Below, piece after piece: positions 59,390 to 64,000 of a stretch of 64,000 nucleotides of DNA. The notes below the pieces were generated by a model, which was not told the origin of the DNA, ran no database searches, and was given only the letters and a program-made list of their open reading frames with translations. This DNA is from Roseibium album (GTDB lineage Bacteria; Pseudomonadota; Alphaproteobacteria; Rhizobiales; Stappiaceae): assembly GCF_001404515.1 (NCBI RefSeq), contig NZ_CXWE01000006.1, forward strand, positions 515,672 to 579,671. Direction: 5' to 3'. The number at the start of each line of letters is the position of its first letter. The stretch's first letter is position 1. Position numbers and translations under genes: made by a program.

Positions 59390-60553
59390 ATGACCGGTTC
59401 GTTCACATTCAACACCAGCCCACGCATCATTCTTGAAAATGGTGCGGCGTCGAAGATTGATCAACTGGCTGCACATTGCCTTGGTCCGCGCCCGTTTATC
59501 GTGACGGATCCCATCATCCTGTCGCTGGGACTGCTCTCGCCGGCGGAGGCCATGCTGAAGGCATGCGGTTATGATTTTGGCCATTTCACAGACGTCGCAG
59601 CCGATCCGCCTCGATCACTCGTCGAAGCCGCAGCTGAAGCTGCAATGTCGCACGGAGCGACTTCCGTCATCGGTTTCGGCGGCGGGTCTTCCCTTGACGT
59701 TGCGAAGCTTGTCGCACTGCTTGCGAAAAGCAACGAAAACCTCGACGACGCGTGGGGCATTGGAAATGCAAAAGGTCCGCGCCTGCCTCTCGTGCTTGTT
59801 CCGACAACAGCAGGAACGGGTTCGGAAGTCACTCCTATCTCAATCGTCACCGTTGGCGAGGAAGAAAAACGCGGCGTTGTCTCGCCGCTCCTGCTGCCTG
59901 ACATTGCCATTCTTGACCCGTCCCTGACACTCGGGCTTCCTGCTGCCGTAACGGCCGCTACCGGTATTGATGCCATGGTCCATGCGATCGAGGCCTATGC
60001 ATCCAAGTCGGCAAACAACAATCCTGTCTCAAGATCGCTGGCGATTGAAGCACTGCGCCTACTTGGGGCCAATATCGAGACGGCAGTCTTTTCACCCGGA
60101 AATGTCAACGCAAGAAGCGCAATGCTTGCCGGTTCAATGATGGCGGGAATGGCTTTTGCAAACTCTCCGGTTGCTGCGGTCCACGCGCTGGCCTATCCGC
60201 TCGGCGGCATTTTCCATATCCCGCATGGATTGTCGAACGCGCTTGTTCTGCCGCATGTCCTGAGGTTCAACAACAGCGTTGCTGCAGACACTTATTCCGA
60301 AATCGCAACCGCGTTGTTTCCGGACCTGTCAGAGACTTCAGACGCAGCAGACCGTGCCGAGGCATTTGCGCAAAGACTGGCGGAACTTTCGGCGAAAATC
60401 GGATTGCAAACCCGGCTAAGCGACGTCGGCATCACGGAGAGCAATCTACCCAAACTGGCGCAAAGCGCGATGATGCAGACCCGTCTTCTGGTCAATAATC
60501 CACGCGAACTGACGGAAACGGATGCTCTCGAAATTTACAAAGCCGCTTTATGA
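59390..60553 (+). CDS. Iron-containing (group III) alcohol dehydrogenase
   Basis: A 387-residue metal-dependent dehydrogenase. NAD binding: FGGGSSLDVAK. Metal ligands: the Asp and His of DAMVHAIEAY and the two His of HALAYPLGGIFHIPHG. The ATG at 59390 follows GGGGAAGA at a good distance; the open frame upstream overlaps the DUF2000 gene and is not used. Its stop overlaps the thioesterase start (ATGA). Substrate unknown; the family includes lactaldehyde, butanol and maleylacetate reductases. Confidence 0.93.
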   Translation: MTGSFTFNTSPRIILENGAASKIDQLAAHCLGPRPFIVTDPIILSLGLLSPAEAMLKACGYDFGHFTDVAADPPRSLVEAAAEAAMSHGATSVIGFGGGSSLDVAKLVALLAKSNENLDDAWGIGNAKGPRLPLVLVPTTAGTGSEVTPISIVTVGEEEKRGVVSPLLLPDIAILDPSLTLGLPAAVTAATGIDAMVHAIEAYASKSANNNPVSRSLAIEALRLLGANIETAVFSPGNVNARSAMLAGSMMAGMAFANSPVAAVHALAYPLGGIFHIPHGLSNALVLPHVLRFNNSVAADTYSEIATALFPDLSETSDAADRAEAFAQRLAELSAKIGLQTRLSDVGITESNLPKLAQSAMMQTRLLVNNPRELTETDALEIYKAAL

Positions 60554-61008
60554 ACTCCACAAGTTATCCACAGGCCGTGCGCCAACGCCCACTTTCAAGA
60601 TCAGACTTCAAGGCGTTTCGGGATATCCCCACGCGGTGGATGGATGTGGACATCTACGGGCATGTCAACAACGTGCAATACCTGAGCTTTTTCGATACGG
60701 CCGTAAACGGCTGGTATGTCGCAAACGGTCTCCTGGACCCACGGACGAGCCCTGAAGTCTTTCTCGTTGTCGAAACAGGATGTCACTACTTCGCCGAGTT
60801 GACATTCCCTTCTGTCGTTTCCGCAGGCCTGAAAATTGAAAAACTCGGCTCCAGCTCTATCGTCTTCCGTGTCGGTTTGTTTGCCGGCGAAGAGCCGGAA
60901 ACTGCGGCCCACGGCCGGTTCGTTCATGTTCTTGTGGATCGAAAAACCAGGCGCCCAATGCCCATTTCCGAAAACGCCCGGGGCATCTTATCAAGTTTGA
61001 TGACGTAG
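60550..61008 (+). CDS. Acyl-CoA thioesterase, hotdog fold (4HBT/YbgC type)
   Basis: A 152-residue thioesterase. The 4HBT signature D32xxxxxH38VNNxxYL is complete. Coupled to the dehydrogenase by ATGA overlap, so the two act in one pathway, perhaps processing an aldehyde/alcohol and its CoA ester; the pathway is not identified. A perfect DnaA box (60564-60572) lies inside its first codons. Confidence 0.9.
   Translation: MNSTSYPQAVRQRPLSRSDFKAFRDIPTRWMDVDIYGHVNNVQYLSFFDTAVNGWYVANGLLDPRTSPEVFLVVETGCHYFAELTFPSVVSAGLKIEKLGSSSIVFRVGLFAGEEPETAAHGRFVHVLVDRKTRRPMPISENARGILSSLMT
60564..60572 (+). other. Consensus DnaA box
   Basis: TTATCCACA, a full match to the DnaA box, within the start of the thioesterase gene. 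It is the first of a group that continues in the intergenic region 61009-61194. Confidence 0.6.
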
Positions 61009-61034
61009 GAAATCCAATCTTGCAAGGCCATTGA

Positions 61035-61188
61035 TTATCCAGAGCCTGTTCTCAGGTAATCCACGGGAAAAGCCAAGGGCAGTCCATTCGCGTCTGCACA
61101 ACTAACCCACAGACGATCCACACGTTATCCGCAACTTTTCAACAGGCAGGGAAATCGAGCACATGCCCGGTTGTCAACATGTGGAAAA
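61035..61188. other. Cluster of DnaA-box-like sequences
   Basis: The gap between the converging thioesterase and smpB genes contains TTTTCCACA on the minus strand (61180-61188, consensus), TTATCCAGA (61035-61043) and TTATCCGCA (61125-61133) with one mismatch, and three more with two mismatches at 61057-61065, 61103-61111 and 61114-61122. Both flanking genes end here, so promoter control is an unlikely reason for them. Confidence 0.5.
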
Positions 61189-61194
61189 CAACTC

Positions 61195-61674
61195 TCAACC
61201 CAAGTTCTTCATAAGGCGGGATTTCTCGCGCTGCCAGTCGCGTCTCTTTTCGGTTTCGCGTTTGTCATGCAGCTTTTTCCCCCGCGCAAGGGCGATTTCG
61301 AGCTTTGCCCGGCCTTGCTCGTTAAAATAAAGCTTGAGTGGCACAATTGTCTTGCCGTCCTTCTGCACGGCACCGGCAAGCTTGCCGATTTCACGTTTGT
61401 GCAGAAGAAGTTTTCTGGGGCGACGGGGTTCGTGATTGAACCTGTTGGCCTGGAGATACTCCGGTATGTAGACGTTGTAGATCCAGATCTCACCGGCGTA
61501 TTCAGCCGCGTAGGATTCGGCAATATTCGCCTTGCCGGTGCGCAGGGATTTCACTTCCGTGCCCTTCAGCTCGATCCCCGCTTCCAGCGTATCCTCGATT
61601 TCATAGTTGAATCGGGCTTTCCGGTTGTCCGAAATGATTTTTCTTCCCGGATCGCCGCCTTTTTTCGAAGCCAT
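61195..61674 (-). CDS. smpB: SsrA-binding protein
   Basis: A 159-residue partner of tmRNA for ribosome rescue. Conserved parts include [28 protein letters not shown] and the C-terminal basic tail with [11 protein letters not shown]. It follows dapA by 31 bases on the same strand, a standard alphaproteobacterial pairing. No tmRNA gene was seen nearby. Confidence 0.97.
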   Translation of the reverse strand: MASKKGGDPGRKIISDNRKARFNYEIEDTLEAGIELKGTEVKSLRTGKANIAESYAAEYAGEIWIYNVYIPEYLQANRFNHEPRRPRKLLLHKREIGKLAGAVQKDGKTIVPLKLYFNEQGRAKLEIALARGKKLHDKRETEKRRDWQREKSRLMKNLG

Positions 61675-61705
61675 TCTCGTCCTTCAGGGGCAATCCCCCG
61701 CAAAT

Positions 61706-62584
61706 TCAGTTGATCAGACCGGCATGTGCCATCGCATCTCGAATTTCGACTTTTGTCGGTTCGGTTACCGGCACGAGCGGCAGGCGAAGCTCTTCTTCGA
61801 TCTTGTTCAGGAGCGAAAGAGCGTATTTCGCTCCGGTTGGGCTTGGCTCCAGGAAAAGGGCGCGGTGCAGCGGCGCCAAACGGTCCTGGTACTCAAGTGC
61901 TTTTGCAAAATCGCCAGCAAGCGTCGCGGCCTGGAATTCTGCACACAGGCGCGGGGCAACATTTGCTGTCACTGATATGCAGCCGACACCACCATGTGCG
62001 TTGAACGCAAGGGCCGAAATGTCTTCGCCGGAAAGCTGAATGAATTCAGAACCGCACAAATGACGCTGACGGCTGGCCTTCGCCAGGTCGGCAGTCGCAT
62101 CCTTGACACCCTTGATATTTGCGCAACTCTCAAACAGTTCCGCCATCGTCTCCGGTGTCATGTCGATTACGGATCGGCCTGGTATGTTGTAGATGATGAT
62201 GGGCAAGCCAACTGAATCGTTGATGGCCTTGAAGTGTGCCTTGAGGCCCGCCTGATTTGGCTTGTTGTAGTAGGGTGTTACAACGAGCAAGCCGTCCGCC
62301 CCTGCCTTTTCGGCATGTTGGGCAAAATCAATCGCCTCGACCGTGTTATTCGATCCTGCGCCGGCAATAACGGGCACGCGGCCAGCCGCAGCTTCAACGC
62401 ATAGTTCGATTACCCGCTTATGCTCATCGTGACCAAGGGTCGGGCTTTCGCCAGTGGTTCCAACAGGAACCAAGCCGTTCGACCCTTCGGCTATCTGCCA
62501 ATCCACAAGTTCCTGAAACCGTTTCTCATCGAGCGCTCCGTCCTTGAACGGGGTAATCAGCGCTGGAATGGAGCCTTTGAACAT
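61706..62584 (-). CDS. dapA: 4-hydroxy-tetrahydrodipicolinate synthase
   Basis: A 292-residue TIM-barrel enzyme that condenses pyruvate with aspartate semialdehyde in lysine/diaminopimelate synthesis. Schiff-base lysine K161 (IKGVKDAT), Y132 and Y106 of the proton relay and the GTTGESPTL loop (T44) are all present. Upstream, 268 bases separate it from the divergent alpha/beta hydrolase gene; a transglycosylase gene common at this place in relatives is absent. Confidence 0.97.
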   Translation of the reverse strand: MFKGSIPALITPFKDGALDEKRFQELVDWQIAEGSNGLVPVGTTGESPTLGHDEHKRVIELCVEAAAGRVPVIAGAGSNNTVEAIDFAQHAEKAGADGLLVVTPYYNKPNQAGLKAHFKAINDSVGLPIIIYNIPGRSVIDMTPETMAELFESCANIKGVKDATADLAKASRQRHLCGSEFIQLSGEDISALAFNAHGGVGCISVTANVAPRLCAEFQAATLAGDFAKALEYQDRLAPLHRALFLEPSPTGAKYALSLLNKIEEELRLPLVPVTEPTKVEIRDAMAHAGLIN

Positions 62585-62851
62585 CTCGGTTTCCTCTTGG
62601 ATGACTCTGGTGTTTACGATGAACGGAATTCGACCGGTCTCAATGGACGCGCAACATACTCACCTGCTGCAAAAGGGGCAATGCTTGCTTGGCGTTTCCT
62701 GCTGTTCCATGGTGTTTTCCTTGGCCGAATGCGCCCTTTAAGCGACACATTCAACGATCCTGAGGCGCTCACACCTGTCTCTCCTGTTGGCGGTCTTCCA
62801 AAAATCGGTACTATCTTTTGAAAATCGAGATGAGAACGTTTGGAGATTTTC
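62585..62851. other. Divergent gap between dapA and the hydrolase gene
   Basis: About 270 bases with no supported gene; a plus-strand open frame here overlaps the dapA 5' end and resembles nothing. Promoters for both genes are expected. Confidence 0.4.
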
Positions 62852-63772
62852 ATGGTCACTGCGCCACAAGAAGCGCAATCGAACGCCGTGCCTGCCACCC
62901 CCGAACCTATTGACTTCACGTGGCGGAGTTCCGACGGCCTTCAGTTGTACGGGCAGGATTGGCGTCCCACCGACACTGCTCCGGGCAACACCAATCCTCC
63001 GATTCTCTGCTTGCCCGGTCTTTCTCGAAATTCCCGTGATTTCAATGATATTGCACAATTTCTTCAATCAAAACATTATCGCGTAGTTGCTCTTGACTAT
63101 CGTGGAAGAGGAAAAAGCGATTGGGACAAAGACTGGAGGAACTATGCCCTTCCGGTAGAAGAAAACGATATTGCTCTTGCGATCGAGGAACTCGGCCTGG
63201 GTCGTTTTGCCGTGCTTGGAACATCACGCGGCGGACTGCATGCGCTTGCCATGACGTTTCGATTTCCGGCGGACCGCATGGCAGGCGTAATCTTCAATGA
63301 TATTGGGCCTCATATCGAGATGAAGGCAATTCACCGGATCGCCGCAACACTCGGTCGCAATATGAAAACCAATTCCATGGAAGAAGTTGCACGGAACCTG
63401 GAGCGGACGATCGGCCAACAGTTTCCGTCATTTGGCCGAAAAGAATGGCTTAAACTAGCAGGACAACTGGCATCGGAACACGATGGCGAATTTGTCATGG
63501 ACTATGATCCTGCCCTGGCGCATCAACTCGCAAGTCTCGATGACGCGACGCCGGCGCCTGATCTTTGGCCGCTTTACGAAAGACTTACAGATCGCCCGAT
63601 TCTCATTCTTCACGGTGAACATTCGGACCTTTTAAGCCACGAAACCTGCGTGCGAATGCTTCAGATGCATCCCAATGCGCAACTCCAGACAATTCAGGGA
63701 CAAGGCCATGCACCGGTCCTTTGGGAATCCGATACTCATGAAGCCATTGGAAGTTTTCTGAAAAGACTCTGA
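62852..63772 (+). CDS. Alpha/beta hydrolase
   Basis: A 306-residue hydrolase. The nucleophile is S125 in GTSRGG, the acid probably in the HGEHSDLL region and the histidine H286 in GQGHAP. The oxyanion region LPGLSRNSRDF and DYRGRGKSD are typical of haloperoxidase/lactonase-like members. The ATG at 62852, 6 bases after TGGAG, is preferred to a TTG at 62840. Substrate unknown; single gene. Confidence 0.92.
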   Translation: MVTAPQEAQSNAVPATPEPIDFTWRSSDGLQLYGQDWRPTDTAPGNTNPPILCLPGLSRNSRDFNDIAQFLQSKHYRVVALDYRGRGKSDWDKDWRNYALPVEENDIALAIEELGLGRFAVLGTSRGGLHALAMTFRFPADRMAGVIFNDIGPHIEMKAIHRIAATLGRNMKTNSMEEVARNLERTIGQQFPSFGRKEWLKLAGQLASEHDGEFVMDYDPALAHQLASLDDATPAPDLWPLYERLTDRPILILHGEHSDLLSHETCVRMLQMHPNAQLQTIQGQGHAPVLWESDTHEAIGSFLKRL

Positions 63773-63900
63773 TTGGCAGTATCAAATGGCACTTTTCAGC
63801 GACCACGGGTCAGAACCTGCCTTCATTTGACCGCGCGGGCCTCGAAATCGCCGAATATTGTGTCGACTCGACCCAAAAAAATCTAGAACCAAAAGAAAAA

Positions 63901-63918
63901 CCCGGCGTTTCCGCCGGG
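63901..63918 (-). terminator. Rho-independent terminator of the outer-membrane gene at the right edge
   Basis: CCCGGCG (63901-63907) pairs with CGCCGGG (63912-63918) around a 4-base loop. On the minus strand it is followed by TTTTTCTTTT, and it lies 30 bases after the stop of the gene that enters from the right. Confidence 0.9.
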
Positions 63919-63948
63919 TTTCCCATCAAACCTCTTGAGAAGGATTGA

Positions 63949-64000
63949 TTAGAAAGTGCGCTGCATACGAACACCGAAGAGGAGTTCGTCGAAGTCGGTG
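63949..64000 (-). CDS. Outer-membrane beta-barrel protein, C-terminal end only
   Basis: Only the last 16 codons are in the window. Read on the minus strand they end DELLFGVRMQRTF followed by TAA. Alternating hydrophobic residues and a terminal Phe form the beta-signal used by the BAM complex, so a porin or other outer-membrane barrel is likely. The frame is open to the window edge and a terminator follows. Confidence 0.7.
   Translation of the reverse strand, partial: TDFDELLFGVRMQRTF

Noticed and set aside
61009..61194. Possible chromosomal replication origin because of DnaA boxes
   Set aside because: No AT-rich unwinding element, no neighbouring origin genes (hemE, parAB, dnaA) and boxes are mostly imperfect; kept only as a DnaA-box cluster.
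62585..62851. Possible tmRNA gene near smpB
   Set aside because: No tRNA-Ala-like acceptor ends, no tag reading frame ending in Ala-Ala and no CCA end could be found.

Overview
The window reads as chromosome of an alphaproteobacterium of the order Hyphomicrobiales, most likely close to Stappiaceae (Roseibium/Labrenzia-like). This is inferred from gene order and protein style, not from a search. The blocks pointing that way are: cytochrome bc1 chaperone - DUF177 - plsX - fabH - ihfA - MerR; glyA - nrdR - ribD - ribE with ribH - nusB - thiL; an LdtR/LdtP-like pair; and rpoZ - rsh - pyrE - DUF2062 - (acpS) - lepB - rnc - era - recO. No tRNA, rRNA, CRISPR array, insertion sequence or prophage was recognised.

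Layout. 0-3.7 kb is accessory: a VPLPA-CTERM sorted secreted protein, a three-gene operon of small unknown proteins, a convergent unknown gene and a long AT-rich gap. 4.0-9.5 kb holds a P450, a periplasmic glycerophosphodiesterase-like protein and two tandem paralogues of unknown function. 9.5-14.0 kb (minus strand) is the fatty-acid/phospholipid initiation block with IHF alpha and a MerR regulator, with BamE divergent. 14.8-19.1 kb is a sugar-polymer cassette (multi-TM protein, UDP-xylose synthase-like enzyme, lipid-linked GT2, small membrane protein) whose first gene is visibly AT-rich. 19.2-28.6 kb (minus) holds a proton pyrophosphatase, an MFS exporter, thiL, nusB, the riboflavin genes, nrdR and glyA. 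28.8-31.3 kb is peptidoglycan L,D-transpeptidase plus its likely MarR regulator. 31.5-35.1 kb (minus) is valine/isobutyryl-CoA degradation. 35.4-37.7 kb has hemB, an RDD protein and TspO.

38.0-42.2 kb is the most distinctive accessory operon: a FecBCD-type ABC importer followed without gaps by a pseudoazurin-type cupredoxin and a SAM methyltransferase. 42.4-46.3 kb has an SLC13/RCK transporter, the N-end-rule leucyltransferase Bpt, a family-5 uracil-DNA glycosylase and a LabA/NYN protein. 46.7-54.5 kb is the stringent-response/ribosome/secretion housekeeping run. The acpS position in it is occupied by an in-frame-deleted remnant lacking the catalytic parts of the enzyme. 54.5-63.8 kb carries a second, inverted signal peptidase I gene, parC, an AraC regulator whose start codon overlaps that of a divergent DUF2000 gene, an iron-type alcohol dehydrogenase, a thioesterase, a DnaA-box-rich intergenic gap, smpB, dapA and an alpha/beta hydrolase. 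The right edge cuts an outer-membrane beta-barrel gene.

The best candidates for something undescribed are the ABC-cupredoxin-methyltransferase operon (possibly a copper or other metal-complex uptake system), the acpS remnant, the tandem paralogues at 6.6-9.5 kb, and the DnaA-box cluster between two converging genes.
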